DNA from: Nonomuraea coxensis DSM 45129
Lineage (GTDB): Bacteria; Actinomycetota; Actinomycetes; Streptosporangiales; Streptosporangiaceae
NCBI RefSeq assembly: GCF_019397265.1
Contig: NZ_CP068985.1
Location: forward strand, 3,514,501-3,578,500
DNA: 64,000 bases
Direction of reading: 5' to 3'
Position 1 is the first letter of the stretch. The number at the start of each line of letters is the position of its first letter. Positions 15,163 through 24,306 of this stretch are shown here, in pieces. Both the position numbers and the translations under genes were made by a program. The notes beneath the pieces are model-generated. The model was not told where the DNA came from. It did not search any database and saw only the letters and a list, made by a program, of their open reading frames with translations.

Positions 15163-16611
15163 GTGAGCCGAAACCTGATCTTCACCGGGGCGGTGCTCGC
15201 CGCCCTGGGGGCCGTCGTGCTCAGGATGGTGCTCGGGCCGCCCGGCCTGGGCTGGTACCTGCTGGCCTGGGCGCTGTTCGCGGCGGCCGTGCTGCTGGCC
15301 CGGCCGGTACGGGGGCGGCGGCTGGACGTGCTGGTCGTCGCCGGCGGGGTCGCGCTGGCCACGATCGGGGTGGCGGCGCCGCCGAGCAGCAGCACCGACT
15401 CCTTCCGGTACGCCTGGGACGGCCGGGTGCAGGCGGCGGGCGTCTCGCCCTACGACCATCCGCCGGCCGACCCGGCGCTCGCCGGGCTGCGCGACGACTG
15501 GCTCTTCCCGGCCGGCTGCGCGGACCCGCTGCTGTGGCCGCTGCCTGGCGGCGGCTGCACCCGGATCAACCGGCCGGTCGTGACCACGATCTACCCGCCG
15601 CTCGCGCAGGGGTACTTCCTGCTGGTCGAGGTGCTGTCGCCGGACGGCTCGCGGCACAAGGGCCTGCAGCTGGGCGGCTGGGCGCTGGCGGTGCTCGCGC
15701 TGCTGGCGCTGTGGCGGCTCGCGGGGGCGCGGCGGGCGGCGTACTGGGCGTGGTGCCCGGCGGTGCCGGTCGAGGCGGTGAACAACGCGCACGTGGACAT
15801 GCTCGGGGTGCTGCTGGTGGTGCTGGCCTTCGGCGGCGCGGTCCGCGCGCGCGGCGGGCCCGTGCGGGCGGGGGCGCTGCTGGGGGCGGCGGTGGCGGCC
15901 AAGCTGCTCCCGGTGACGGCCCTGCCGGGAGCCCTGTCCGGGGTGCTGGCGCGGAACGGCGGGCCGGCGCGGAGCGGCGTGGGGGCCGGGAGCGGCGGGC
16001 CGGCGTGGCGGCGGGTTCTCGGGGTCGGGGCGCCCGCCCTGCTCGTGGTGGCGCTGGCGTACCTGCCGTACGCGCTGGTCTCGGGCAGCGGGGTGGCCGG
16101 CTACCTGCCGGGCTACCTGCGGGAGGAGCGCTACGACGGCGGCGGCAACCGGTACGCGGTCCTGCGGCTGCTGATGCCGGACCCGTGGGCCCCGTACGCC
16201 GCGATCGCGCTGCTCGCCCTGATCGTCCTGGCCGTCCTGCGCCACGGCGACCCCGAACGGCCCTGGCAGGGCGCGCTGCTGGTCAGCGGCTCGTTCCTGC
16301 TCCTGCTCACCCCCGGATACTCCTGGTACGCGCTGCTGGTCGTGGCGCTGGCCGCCATGAGCGGCTGGTGGGAGTGGCTGGGCGTGGCCGTGGCGGGCGC
16401 GGTCGCCTACACCGACGGCCCGGCCGACCCCGACAACCTCGGAACCCCCTTCTACGCCGCGGCCGCGCTGGCCGCGCTGGCGGGCTGGGCCGCGCGGCGC
16501 TCCCGCCCGTCCCCGCCGTCCTCCCCGTCCCCGCCGCCGTCGCCGTCATCGCCCCGGTGGCGTCGGCGGAGCACGTTTCGTCCGCAGCCCGTAAAGGATC
16601 GCCTCCGTTGA
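15163..16611 (+). CDS. GT-C membrane glycosyltransferase (GT87/mannosyltransferase-like)
   Basis: A 482-residue polytopic membrane protein with about ten transmembrane helices. The loop after the first helices contains SSSTDSFRYAWDGRVQAAGVSPYDHPP, the acidic GT-C signature used by polyprenyl-phosphate sugar-dependent transferases; later loops have TTIYPPLAQGYF and EAVNNAHVDMLGVLL. It probably transfers a sugar from a lipid carrier on the outer membrane face. The C-terminal 35 residues are Ser/Pro/Arg-rich. The GTG at 15163 is chosen because TM1 begins right behind it. The stop overlaps the next start (TTGA). Confidence 0.82.
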   Translation: MSRNLIFTGAVLAALGAVVLRMVLGPPGLGWYLLAWALFAAAVLLARPVRGRRLDVLVVAGGVALATIGVAAPPSSSTDSFRYAWDGRVQAAGVSPYDHPPADPALAGLRDDWLFPAGCADPLLWPLPGGGCTRINRPVVTTIYPPLAQGYFLLVEVLSPDGSRHKGLQLGGWALAVLALLALWRLAGARRAAYWAWCPAVPVEAVNNAHVDMLGVLLVVLAFGGAVRARGGPVRAGALLGAAVAAKLLPVTALPGALSGVLARNGGPARSGVGAGSGGPAWRRVLGVGAPALLVVALAYLPYALVSGSGVAGYLPGYLREERYDGGGNRYAVLRLLMPDPWAPYAAIALLALIVLAVLRHGDPERPWQGALLVSGSFLLLLTPGYSWYALLVVALAAMSGWWEWLGVAVAGAVAYTDGPADPDNLGTPFYAAAALAALAGWAARRSRPSPPSSPSPPPSPSSPRWRRRSTFRPQPVKDRLR

Positions 16612-17258
16612 GCCGTCGTCATCCCGATCACCTGCCGCAGATCGTGGTCATCGCCAAGGAACCGGTGCCGGGCAGGGTCAAGACCCGGCTGACCCCGCCG
16701 TTCAGCCCGGAGCAGGCCGCCGTCCTGGCCGAGGCCGCGCTGCGTGACAGCCTGCGGGCCGTCGCCGCCGCGCCGGCCGGCCAGCGGGTGCTGGCGCTGG
16801 ACGGGCTGCCGGGGGACTGGCTGCCCCCGGGACTGGTGGTGGTCCCGCAGCGCGGCGCGGGCCTGGACGAGCGCCTGGCCGCCGCCTTCTCCGACGCCCA
16901 CCGGCTCCGGCCCGGCCCCGTCGTCCTCATCGGCATGGACACCCCGCAGGTCACCCCCGCCCTGCTGGAGGAGGCCGGCGCGGCGCTGACGGAGCACGAC
17001 GCGGTGTACGGCCCGGCGGCCGACGGCGGCTTCTGGCTGCTCGGCCTGCGCCGTCCGGACCCCGCGCTGCTGCTGGGGGTGCCCATGTCAGCCCCGGAGA
17101 CCGGCAAGCTCCAGCTGGACCGGCTCGAACGCGCCGGGCTGGGCGTGCGCCTGCTGCCCGAGCTGACGGACGTCGACACCGCCGCCGACGCCGCCACGGT
17201 CGCGGCCCAGGCGCCGGGGTCGTGCTTCGCCGCCGCGCTGCGGGAGCTGGGCCGGTGA
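16608..17258 (+). CDS. DUF2064 glycosyltransferase-like protein (TIGR04282 type)
   Basis: A 216-residue GT-A-like protein: IVVIAKEPVPGRVKTRLTPP at the N-terminus, LIGMDTPQVTPALLEEA and YGPAADGGFWLLGLR in the middle, typical of DUF2064 proteins related to nucleotidyl/sugar transferases. The substrate is unknown. The TTG start overlaps the preceding stop and has AAAGGA about 10 nt upstream; the stop overlaps the next GTG, so translation of the three genes is coupled. Confidence 0.85.
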   Translation: MSRRHPDHLPQIVVIAKEPVPGRVKTRLTPPFSPEQAAVLAEAALRDSLRAVAAAPAGQRVLALDGLPGDWLPPGLVVVPQRGAGLDERLAAAFSDAHRLRPGPVVLIGMDTPQVTPALLEEAGAALTEHDAVYGPAADGGFWLLGLRRPDPALLLGVPMSAPETGKLQLDRLERAGLGVRLLPELTDVDTAADAATVAAQAPGSCFAAALRELGR

Positions 17259-17866
17259 TCGGGGAGCTCTACGCCGACGCCCTCGCCGGGGAGAGCGCCG
17301 AACTCGAGTACGTGGACGGCACCCGCGTCCCGCTGGAGACCGCCCGCTGGTTCGAGCCCATCGACGGCGACGAGGAGCTGCTGAGCCGCTGCGCCGGGCC
17401 CACGCTCGACATCGGCTCGGGCCCCGGGCGGCTGACGGCGGCGCTGACCCGGCGCGGCGTGCGTACGCTCGGCATCGACATCACCCCGCGCGCCGTCGCC
17501 CTGACCCGCCGCGCCGGAGGGTTCGCCCTGCTCAGGGACGTCTACGACGACGTCCCCGGCAGCGGCCGCTGGGCGACGGCCCTGCTCGCCGACGGCAACA
17601 TCGGCATCGGCGGCCATCCCGGTGCGCTGCTGCGGCGGGTCGGCCAGCTCCTCCGGCCCGGCGGCACGGTCCTCGCCGAGGTCGCGCCGCCCGGCACGAG
17701 GAGCCGGGTCGACCGGGTACGCCTGCGCCGCGGTCCGGTCACCGGCGAGTGGTTCGCCTGGGCGACCGTCTCGGCGAGCGACCTCGGCAGGGTCGCGCTG
17801 GCCGCCGGGTTCACCGAAGCCCGCTGCTGGCCGGCGCACGGCCGCTGGCTGGCCCGGATCCGCTGA
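17255..17866 (+). CDS. SAM-dependent class I methyltransferase
   Basis: A 203-residue Rossmann methyltransferase. LDIGSGPGRLTAAL (about residues 50-63) is motif I, TLGIDITPRAVALTRR motif II, and LLRPGGTVLAEV the post-motif region. It overlaps the DUF2064 stop (GTGA) and is the last gene of the GT-C operon. GT2, GT-C, DUF2064 and this methyltransferase are often found together in actinobacteria and probably build or modify one glycolipid or cell-surface sugar; the target is not known. Confidence 0.85.
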   Translation: MIGELYADALAGESAELEYVDGTRVPLETARWFEPIDGDEELLSRCAGPTLDIGSGPGRLTAALTRRGVRTLGIDITPRAVALTRRAGGFALLRDVYDDVPGSGRWATALLADGNIGIGGHPGALLRRVGQLLRPGGTVLAEVAPPGTRSRVDRVRLRRGPVTGEWFAWATVSASDLGRVALAAGFTEARCWPAHGRWLARIR

Positions 17867-17911
17867 GCCCGGCCTACCGGGAGCACGGGCACGGGAGCGC
17901 GACAGCCCGGC

Positions 17912-18501
17912 CTATAGCAGGGCCGAGGCGAGGACGCGCCACTCGTGCCGCGGCAGGGCGTTCGCGTCCGCCGTGAGGACCTGCACGCAGACGTGGTCGG
18001 CGCCGGCGGCGCGGTGCTCGTCCAGCCGCCGCCCGATCGCCTCCTCGTCGCCCTAGGCGATCAGCCCGTCGAACAGCCGGTCGCTCACCGTCTCCACGTC
18101 CTCGCCGGTGTAGCCGAGACGCAGCAGGTTGTTGGCGTAGTTCGGCAGCGACAGGTAGCGGCGCAGCCAGTCCTGGCCGATCGCGCGCGCCTCCTCCTTG
18201 CCCGCGCACAGGATCACGGTCTGCTCGGGAAGCAGGAGAGGCCCGTCCCCGAGCGCCTCCCGCGCCCGCCGGCGACGTCCGCGGGATCGTGCATCCAGAG
18301 GTTCAGGATCCCGGTGGCCACGACGGTCCGGCGGGTGGCCGTCAGAAGGTTGCCGACGGCCTCGAAGACCGGCCCTCCGGTGTCCGGCACCCACAGCGCG
18401 CGATAGCCCAGTTCCTCCAGCTCGGCGGCCGCCTCCGCGGCCTCGCCCGGGTCGCCGTACCGCAGGTGATGGCTCCACACGCCCACACCGGAAAGATCCA
18501 T
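17912..18501 (-). pseudogene. Decayed F420-dependent LLM-class oxidoreductase
   Basis: Two pieces of one LLM oxidoreductase are visible. The N-terminal part (18501 down to about 18285; ELGYRALWVPDTGG, VVATGILNLWMHDPADV) is out of frame with the C-terminal part (about 18275 down to 17912; REALGDGPLLLPEQTVILC, LSLPNYANNLLRLGYTGEDVETVSDRLFDGLIA). Around 90 codons of the usual 280-290-residue barrel are missing at the junction, and a TAG at 18055-18053 interrupts the C-terminal part where the family usually has Trp (TGG to TAG is one change); reading resumes GDEEAIGRRLDEHRAAGADHV to a second TAG. Deletion, frameshift and nonsense together make it nonfunctional. Confidence 0.88.
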
Positions 18502-18713
18502 GACGTCTTCTCCCTTCGTCTGGCACTGACGTGCCCCGATCGAGCGCCGATCATCCTCCCGGTGCCCGACGGCGACAAACGCGCTTATTTCGTGATTCCT
18601 TGCCTATGAGCGCAGTGCAGATTGAGGCATATTTTCGGCAAAAGCGATCCGCCGCCGTTTTGACACGGGTTCGGCCGATCACCTTTCCAGAGGCAGGGAA
18701 AGGGAGGTCGGCC

Positions 18714-19931
18714 ATGCCGCCAGGTCTGAACACCGGAGATTCCGCGTGGGTTCTCGTCAGCGCCGCCATGGTGCTGCTCATGACCCCCGGGCTCGCCTTC
18801 TTCTACGGCGGCATGGTCCGCGCGCAGAACGTGCTGAGCGTGATCTTCATGAGCTTCGTCTCGATCGCGCTGGTGACCGTCCTGTGGTTCGGCTACGGAT
18901 ACGGCCTGGTCTTCGGCCCGGACGTGGGCGGCGCCGGTCTGATCGGGTTCGGGGACCTGCGCTTCGCCGACATCTCTCCCACCATGCTGCACGGCCGCGT
19001 GCCGACGTACGCCTTCGCGCTGTTCCAGCTCACCTTCGCGATCATCACGGTGGCGCTGATCAGCGGCTCGGTGGCCGGGCGGACCAGGCTCGGGCCGTGG
19101 ATCGTCTTCTCCGTGGTGTGGGTGACGCTGGTGTACTTCCCCATCGCGCACTGGGTGTTCGACCCGGCCGGGTGGATCAACCGCTGGGGAGTGCTCGACT
19201 TCGCGGGCGGCCTGGTCGTCGAGCTGAACTCCGGCATGGCGGGCCTGGCCCTGGCCATCGCGCTGGGGCCCAGCGTCAGGTTCCGCAGGAAGGAGCCGCC
19301 CCAGCCCAGCAACATCCCGCTGGTCATGCTCGGCCTGGGCCTGCTGTGGTTCGGCTGGTTCGGCTTCAACGCCGGCTCGGCCATGGCCGACGGCAGGGTG
19401 GCGGTGACCGCGTTCCTCAGCACCATGATCGCCGGAGCGGCCGGCATGCTGACCTGGCTGGTCATCGAGTGGTTCCGGTTCAGGCACTTCACCCGGATGG
19501 GCTCGGCGACGGGCGCGCTGGCCGGGCTCGTGGCCATCACCCCCTCCTGCGCGTACGTCAACGCCGAGGGCGCGCTGGTCGTCGGGATCGTGGCGGCCGT
19601 CGTCGTGTCCTTCGCCGTCACCTGGAAGCTCGTCCTCGGCTACGACGACACCCTCGACGTCGTCGGCGTGCACGGCGCCGGCGGCGTGGTCGGCGTGGTC
19701 CTCATCGGCCTGTTCGCGACCGGCGCCGTGGCGAGCCCGACCAAGGGGCTGTTCTACGGGGGCTCCATCGAGCTGCTGCTCAAGCAGATCGCCGCGATCT
19801 TCGCGGTCGCGATCTACTCCTTCGTGGTGACGTACCTGATCGGCAAGGTCGTGGACAAGCTGCTGCGGATGCGCGAGACCGAGGCCGAGCAGCTCGCCGG
19901 CGCCGACGTCCAGCTCGGGACCGAGGGATGA
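18714..19931 (+). CDS. amt: Ammonium transporter with Glu in place of the first twin-His
   Basis: A 405-residue Amt/Mep/Rh channel with eleven helices expected. GLAFFYGGMVRAQNVLS, DFAGGLVVELNSGMAGLA and DVVGVHGAGGVVG are typical. The second pore histidine (His320) is present, but the position of the first (His168 in E. coli AmtB, in GTVVHINA) is Glu170, as in some fungal Mep proteins. The AmtB Trp148 region reads HWVF rather than HMVW. Such changes affect conduction or selectivity. There is no glnK next to it, which is unusual. Start ATG 18714 follows AGGGAGG; TTGACA at 18660 is a possible -35. The stop overlaps crcB1 (ATGA). Confidence 0.92.
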   Translation: MPPGLNTGDSAWVLVSAAMVLLMTPGLAFFYGGMVRAQNVLSVIFMSFVSIALVTVLWFGYGYGLVFGPDVGGAGLIGFGDLRFADISPTMLHGRVPTYAFALFQLTFAIITVALISGSVAGRTRLGPWIVFSVVWVTLVYFPIAHWVFDPAGWINRWGVLDFAGGLVVELNSGMAGLALAIALGPSVRFRRKEPPQPSNIPLVMLGLGLLWFGWFGFNAGSAMADGRVAVTAFLSTMIAGAAGMLTWLVIEWFRFRHFTRMGSATGALAGLVAITPSCAYVNAEGALVVGIVAAVVVSFAVTWKLVLGYDDTLDVVGVHGAGGVVGVVLIGLFATGAVASPTKGLFYGGSIELLLKQIAAIFAVAIYSFVVTYLIGKVVDKLLRMRETEAEQLAGADVQLGTEG

Positions 19932-20326
19932 CGGCCGCCGCCGCGCCTCCCGCGCGGGCCCTGGTCTTCGTCGCGGTCGGCGGCGGCGTCGGCGCGGTCG
20001 TCCGGCATCTGCTCACCCAGACCCTGCCGGGCGCCGATCATCCGCTGCCGTGGCCGACGCTCGTGGTCAACACCCTGGGCTGCCTGCTCATGGGTCTGCT
20101 GACCAGCGAGCTGACCAGGTTCCCGCTGCACCGCCAGCCGGTCAAGATGCTGCTCGGCACCGGGTTCCTGGGCGGCTTCACCACCTTCTCCCACTACGTG
20201 GACGGCGTCCGCGAGCTGACGGTGGGCGGATCGCCGGGGTGGGCCGCCGTCTATCTCGTGCTCAGCGTCGTCCTGGGGCTGCTGGCCGTCTGGATCGGCA
20301 TCACCGTGGGGAAGGGCAAACGATGA
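19928..20326 (+). CDS. crcB: Fluoride channel subunit CrcB/Fluc, first copy
   Basis: A 132-residue four-helix protein of the CrcB/Fluc family. Visible are GGGVGAVVRHLL, PTLVVNTLGCLLMGLL (pore Asn) and GTGFLGGFTTFSHYVD (TTFS break in helix 3; the usual second Phe is replaced by Tyr). Fluc channels export fluoride passively and are often heterodimers made from two adjacent genes, as here. The ATG overlaps the amt stop, and its own stop overlaps the second copy, so the three genes are translationally coupled. Confidence 0.9.
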   Translation: MTAAAAPPARALVFVAVGGGVGAVVRHLLTQTLPGADHPLPWPTLVVNTLGCLLMGLLTSELTRFPLHRQPVKMLLGTGFLGGFTTFSHYVDGVRELTVGGSPGWAAVYLVLSVVLGLLAVWIGITVGKGKR

Positions 20327-20694
20327 TCCTCGTCCTGGCGGTCTTCATCGGCGGCCTCATCGGCGCGCCCGCCCGCTACCTCGTGGACGGCTTCGTCAAG
20401 AAGCGCGCGGGCACCGACCTGCCGTGGGGCACCCTGGCCGTCAACGTCATCGGCTCGGCCGTCCTCGGCCTGCTGATGGGCATCGCCTCGCGCGACGCCC
20501 TGCCGGCCGTGGTGCTGTCCCTGGTGGGCACCGGGTTCTGCGGCGCCCTGACCACGTTCAGCACCTTCAGCACCGACACGTACAAGCTGCTCGCCGCGGG
20601 CTCCACGGGCAAGGCGCTGGTCAACATCGCCATGAACCTCGTCCTGGGCCTGGCCGCCGTCGGCCTGTGCTATTTCCTGGGCCGGTCGCTCTGA
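20323..20694 (+). CDS. crcB: Fluoride channel subunit CrcB/Fluc, second copy
   Basis: A 123-residue Fluc subunit: GGLIGAPARYLVDGF, GTLAVNVIGSAVLGLLMG and GTGFCGALTTFSTFSTD with both Phe-box residues. It is more canonical than the first copy. The pair presumably forms the heterodimeric channel. No fluoride riboswitch is recognisable upstream of amt, crcB or the urea transporter. Location between amt and the urea genes is odd (see findings). Confidence 0.92.
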   Translation: MILVLAVFIGGLIGAPARYLVDGFVKKRAGTDLPWGTLAVNVIGSAVLGLLMGIASRDALPAVVLSLVGTGFCGALTTFSTFSTDTYKLLAAGSTGKALVNIAMNLVLGLAAVGLCYFLGRSL

Positions 20695-20695
20695 A

Positions 20696-20725
20696 AAGGT
20701 CGTGATTAAAGAATTTCTCGACCTT
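20696..20725. promoter_or_regulatory. AT-rich inverted repeat between crcB and the urea transporter
   Basis: AAGGTCG and CGACCTT arms flank a 16-nt AT-rich centre, starting 2 bp after the crcB stop and ending 80 bp before the urea transporter. It could be a weak terminator or an operator for the urea genes. It does not match the GlnR box pattern (GTNAC-n6-GAAAC) convincingly. Confidence 0.45.
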
Positions 20726-20805
20726 AATACGACTTTCTCCGGACAAAGCCCCGGGAACGACGTCCATGGTCCAAGCCGAGCGAATGACAGAAGGAGTGTA
20801 CGGGC

Positions 20806-21738
20806 ATGCGCGAAAAGGCCTCGGGCATGCCTCTCGGCACCCTCCGCGGTGTCAGCCAGGTCGACTTCCAGTCCGACTGGCGCACGGCGATCTGCTTCGT
20901 CATCGCGCTGTTCGCCGGCGGCTGGCAGTTCGGGGTCTTCGGGCTGCTCGGCACGGTCGTGGCCACGCTCACCGCCTGGGTTCTCGGCGCCTCGAAGGAC
21001 CGGCTGACCGCCGGTCTCGAGGGCTTCAACGGGACGCTCATCGGCGTCGCGCTGGTGCTCTACTTCGACGCCCGCTGGATCACCGTGCTGCTCGTGATCG
21101 CCGGAGCGATCATGGGCAGCGTGCTGACGTCGGCGCTCAACTCGCTGCTGACGCCGCTCAACCTGCCGACGTTCACGGCGCCGTTCTGTGCGGTGACCAC
21201 GGTCATGCTGGTCGGCGCTCCCTCGTACGAGCGGATCTGGCACGGCCGCGCCTACGCGGCGCCGCCGTCGGCCGCGCACCCGGGGGCGTCGGTGACGTTC
21301 TCCGATCTGTGGCAGGGGCTGTTCAACGGCATCGGCCAGGTGTTCTTCCAGGGCACGTGGTACGTCGGCCTGATCTTCCTGATCGGCCTGGCGTTCGCCG
21401 GGTGGATGGTGGCCGCCGCCGCGCTGGTCTCCAGCGCGGTCGGCATCGTGGTGGCGATCCTGCTCGGCGCGCACGCGGCCGACATCGGGGCGGGCCTGTA
21501 CGGCTACAACGCGGTGCTCACCGGGATCGCCCTGTGCGGCACCTTCGTCAGGCCGACCACGCTCGGCCTGGCCTACGCCGTGGCGGGCGCGGTGTCGGCG
21601 ACCGTCCTGACGGCGTCCGTCGCGAACCTCTTCGCGCCCGTCGGCGGGCACACGCTGACCTGGCCGTTCGTCGTGGTCACCTGGATCTTCCTGGCGGCGG
21701 TGCCGGTGTTGTCCGGCGTCCGGCGCGTACCCACATAA
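20806..21738 (+). CDS. Urea transporter, UT family
   Basis: A 310-residue membrane protein with two pseudo-repeats, as in bacterial UT-type urea channels. Repeat signatures are LEGFNGTLIGVALVLYF with LTPLNLPTFTAPFCAVTTVML, and GLYGYNAVLTGIALCG near the second half. It should mediate passive urea entry for the urease encoded immediately downstream (9 bp to ureA). AGAAGGAG precedes the ATG. This is distinct from ABC-type urea importers common in other actinobacteria. Confidence 0.88.
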   Translation: MREKASGMPLGTLRGVSQVDFQSDWRTAICFVIALFAGGWQFGVFGLLGTVVATLTAWVLGASKDRLTAGLEGFNGTLIGVALVLYFDARWITVLLVIAGAIMGSVLTSALNSLLTPLNLPTFTAPFCAVTTVMLVGAPSYERIWHGRAYAAPPSAAHPGASVTFSDLWQGLFNGIGQVFFQGTWYVGLIFLIGLAFAGWMVAAAALVSSAVGIVVAILLGAHAADIGAGLYGYNAVLTGIALCGTFVRPTTLGLAYAVAGAVSATVLTASVANLFAPVGGHTLTWPFVVVTWIFLAAVPVLSGVRRVPT

Positions 21739-21747
21739 GGAGAGCTC

Positions 21748-22053
21748 ATGAATCTCGCTCCGCGTGAGATCGACAAGTTGCTGATCTACGTGGTCGCCGA
21801 GGTGGCGTCCAAGCGGCGTGACCGCGGACTCAAGCTGAACTACAGCGAGGCGGTGGCGTTGATCAGCGTCGCCGTGCTGGAGGCCGCCAGGGAAGGCAAG
21901 ACCGTCGCCGAGTGCATGGAGCTCGGCAAGAACGTGCTCGGCCCCGGCGACGTCATGCCGGGCGTGCGCGAAATGCTCAAGCTGATGCAGGTCGAGGCGT
22001 CGTTCAAGGACGGCTCCAAGCTCGTCTCCTGCCACGACCCCATCGGCGGCTGA
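21748..22053 (+). CDS. ureA: Urease subunit gamma
   Basis: A 101-residue subunit of normal length: [37 protein letters not shown] is the canonical start, followed by [39 protein letters not shown]. It forms the (UreABC)3 structural core of cytosolic urease. AAGGAG lies upstream of the ATG. The order ureABCFGD with an upstream urea transporter indicates one operon. Confidence 0.96.
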   Translation: MNLAPREIDKLLIYVVAEVASKRRDRGLKLNYSEAVALISVAVLEAAREGKTVAECMELGKNVLGPGDVMPGVREMLKLMQVEASFKDGSKLVSCHDPIGG

Positions 22054-22086
22054 CACCGCCGCCAGACCAGAAAGGACCGGTTCGTC

Positions 22087-22575
22087 ATGACGGACACGGA
22101 CAGGGTCGTCTACGCCGACGACCCGATCGAGATCAACGTCGGGCGGCGCAGGGTCAGCCTGACGGTGCGCAACACCGGGGACCGGGCCGTCCAGGTCGGC
22201 TCGCACTACCACTTCTTCGAGGCCAACCGGGCGCTCAGGTTCGACCGGGAGAAGGCGTACGGCATGCACCTGGACATCCCGGCAGGCACCGCGGTCCGCA
22301 TCGAGCCGGGCGACACCCACCACGTGAACCTCGTCGAGTACGGCGGCGGCATGCGGGTCGTCGGCTTCGCCGGCCTGGTCGACGGCGGCCTCAGGACCAG
22401 GAACGCCCGGATCCGCGCGATGCGGCGGCTGGACGAGCTCGGCTACGCCAACGAGCCGGAGCCCTCGGCCACCATCCAGCCGGCCGGCGGCGGCAAGCCG
22501 GAGAAGCCGGCCGGCCGCGGGAAGGCGGAGAAGCCGGCCGCGCCCAAGAAGTCCCCCAGCAAGAAGAAGGGCTGA
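22087..22575 (+). CDS. ureB: Urease subunit beta with Lys/Pro-rich C-terminal extension
   Basis: A 162-residue beta subunit. The core ([42 protein letters not shown], and [13 protein letters not shown]) is canonical. After about residue 125 there is a low-complexity tail of repeating E-K-P-A-type units ending SPSKKKG that usual ureases of about 100-130 residues lack. The tail is positively charged and probably disordered. The gene sits 33 bp after ureA and 6 bp before ureC. Confidence 0.95.
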   Translation: MTDTDRVVYADDPIEINVGRRRVSLTVRNTGDRAVQVGSHYHFFEANRALRFDREKAYGMHLDIPAGTAVRIEPGDTHHVNLVEYGGGMRVVGFAGLVDGGLRTRNARIRAMRRLDELGYANEPEPSATIQPAGGGKPEKPAGRGKAEKPAAPKKSPSKKKG

Positions 22576-22581
22576 CGCGCG

Positions 22582-24306
22582 ATGACCACCATGAGCCGCA
22601 AGCAGTACGGGAGCATGTTCGGCCCCACGGTGGGCGACCGCGTCCGCCTGGCCGACACCAACCTGGTGATCGAGATCGAGAAGGACCACACCGCCGGCCA
22701 CTACGGCGACGAGGCCGTCTACGGCGGCGGCAAGACCGTCCGTGACGGCATGTCGGCCGACCCCCTCTCGCAGAACGCCACGATCGCGCTCGACCTCGTG
22801 ATCACCAACGCCGTCGTGCTCGACCCGATCCTCGGCGTCGTCAAGGGCGACATCGGCATCAAGGACGGCAAGATCGTCGGCATCGGCAAGGCCGGCAACC
22901 CGCACACCCAGAACGGCGTGGACCGCCGCCTGGTCATCGGCGTCGGCACGGAGGTGCTGGCGGGCGAGCACATGATCGCCACGCCGGGCGCCATCGACCC
23001 GCACGTCCACCTCATCGCGCCGCAGCAGGCCAAGAACGCGCTCTCCAACGGCATCACCACGCTCATCGGCGGAGGCACCGGCCCCACCGACGGCACCCGC
23101 GGCACGACCTGCACCCCCGGCCCGTGGAACATCGGCCGGATCCTCCAGGCCGTCGAGGCGCTGCCGGTCAACATCGGCGTCATGGCCAAGGGCAACTCCA
23201 GCCTGCCCGGGTCGCTGGCCGAGCAGATCGAGGCCGGGGCGTGCGTGCTCAAGGTGCACGAGGACTGGGGCTCGACCCCGTCGGTGGTGGACTGCGCGCT
23301 GCGGGTGGCCGACGACTACGACGTCCAGGTGGCGCTGCACTCCGACAGCCTCAACGAGGCCGGCTACCTCGAGGACACGATCAGCGCCATCAACGGCCGG
23401 GCCATCCACACCTTCCACACCGAGGGCGCGGGCGGCGGGCACGCGCCCGACCTGATCCGCATCGCCGGCGAGCCGAACGCGCTGCCGTCCTCGACGAACC
23501 CGACGCTGCCGTACACGATCAACTCGGTGGACGAGCTGCTCGACATGGTGATGGTCTGCCACCACCTCAGCCACGACATCCCCGAGGACGTGTCGTTCGC
23601 CGACAGCCGGGTGCGCGCGGAGACCATCGCCGCCGAGACGGTGCTGCAGGACATGGGCGTGATCAGCATGTTCTCCTCCGACTCCCAGGCGATGGGCCGG
23701 GTCGGCGAGACCTTCACCCGGGCCTTCCAGACCGCGCACCACTGCAAGGACCAGCGGGGCAAGCTGCCGGAGGACTCCGAGCGCAACGACAACTACCGGG
23801 TGCTGCGCTACCTCGCCAAGCTGACCATCAACCCGGCGAGGACCGTGGGCATCGCCGAGACGGTCGGCTCGCTGGAGGACGGCAAGCTGGCCGACATCGT
23901 GCTCTGGCCGTTCACCTCGTTCGGCGCGAAGCCCGCGGTCGTGGTCAAGGGCGGGCTGATCAACTGGGCGCAGATGGGCGACCCGAACGCCTCGCTGCCC
24001 ACGCCGCAGCCCGTCTACTACCGGCCGATGTTCGGCGCGATGGGGATGGCGCAGCGCAAGAGCAACGTGACCTTCCTGCCGGACGCCGCCATCGCCGCCG
24101 GGGTGCCGGAACGGCTCGGCCTGCAGCGGCTGATCGCCAGGGTGCGCCACACCCGTACGGTCGACAAACGGCACATGGTGCGCAACTCGGCGCTGCCCAG
24201 GATCACCGTGGACCCGGAGACGTTCAAGGTCACCGTGGACGGCGAGCACGCCACCATCGAGCCGGCCAGGGAACTGCCGCTGAACCATCTGTTCTTCCTG
24301 GCATGA
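22582..24306 (+). CDS. ureC: Urease subunit alpha (catalytic)
   Basis: A 574-residue nickel amidohydrolase hydrolysing urea to ammonia and carbamate. The carbamylated lysine lies in [12 protein letters not shown] (Lys224), nickel-binding His residues in IDPHVHLI and [15 protein letters not shown], the flap Cys in MVCHHLSHD (Cys326) and the catalytic Asp in [11 protein letters not shown]. Nothing essential is missing. It overlaps ureF by ATGA. The ammonia produced could be used by the cell or pass through the Amt upstream. Confidence 0.98.
   Translation: MTTMSRKQYGSMFGPTVGDRVRLADTNLVIEIEKDHTAGHYGDEAVYGGGKTVRDGMSADPLSQNATIALDLVITNAVVLDPILGVVKGDIGIKDGKIVGIGKAGNPHTQNGVDRRLVIGVGTEVLAGEHMIATPGAIDPHVHLIAPQQAKNALSNGITTLIGGGTGPTDGTRGTTCTPGPWNIGRILQAVEALPVNIGVMAKGNSSLPGSLAEQIEAGACVLKVHEDWGSTPSVVDCALRVADDYDVQVALHSDSLNEAGYLEDTISAINGRAIHTFHTEGAGGGHAPDLIRIAGEPNALPSSTNPTLPYTINSVDELLDMVMVCHHLSHDIPEDVSFADSRVRAETIAAETVLQDMGVISMFSSDSQAMGRVGETFTRAFQTAHHCKDQRGKLPEDSERNDNYRVLRYLAKLTINPARTVGIAETVGSLEDGKLADIVLWPFTSFGAKPAVVVKGGLINWAQMGDPNASLPTPQPVYYRPMFGAMGMAQRKSNVTFLPDAAIAAGVPERLGLQRLIARVRHTRTVDKRHMVRNSALPRITVDPETFKVTVDGEHATIEPARELPLNHLFFLA

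Noticed and set aside
18502..18713. A fluoride riboswitch ahead of amt-crcB
   Set aside because: I looked for the conserved pseudoknot pattern (GGNGAUG-type start with CUGAU) and found nothing convincing; the region has only a TTGACA hexamer and an AT-rich patch.
20696..20805. A GlnR box in front of the urea transporter and urease genes
   Set aside because: GTGAT is close to the a-box, but the required GAAAC b-box at the right spacing is missing.
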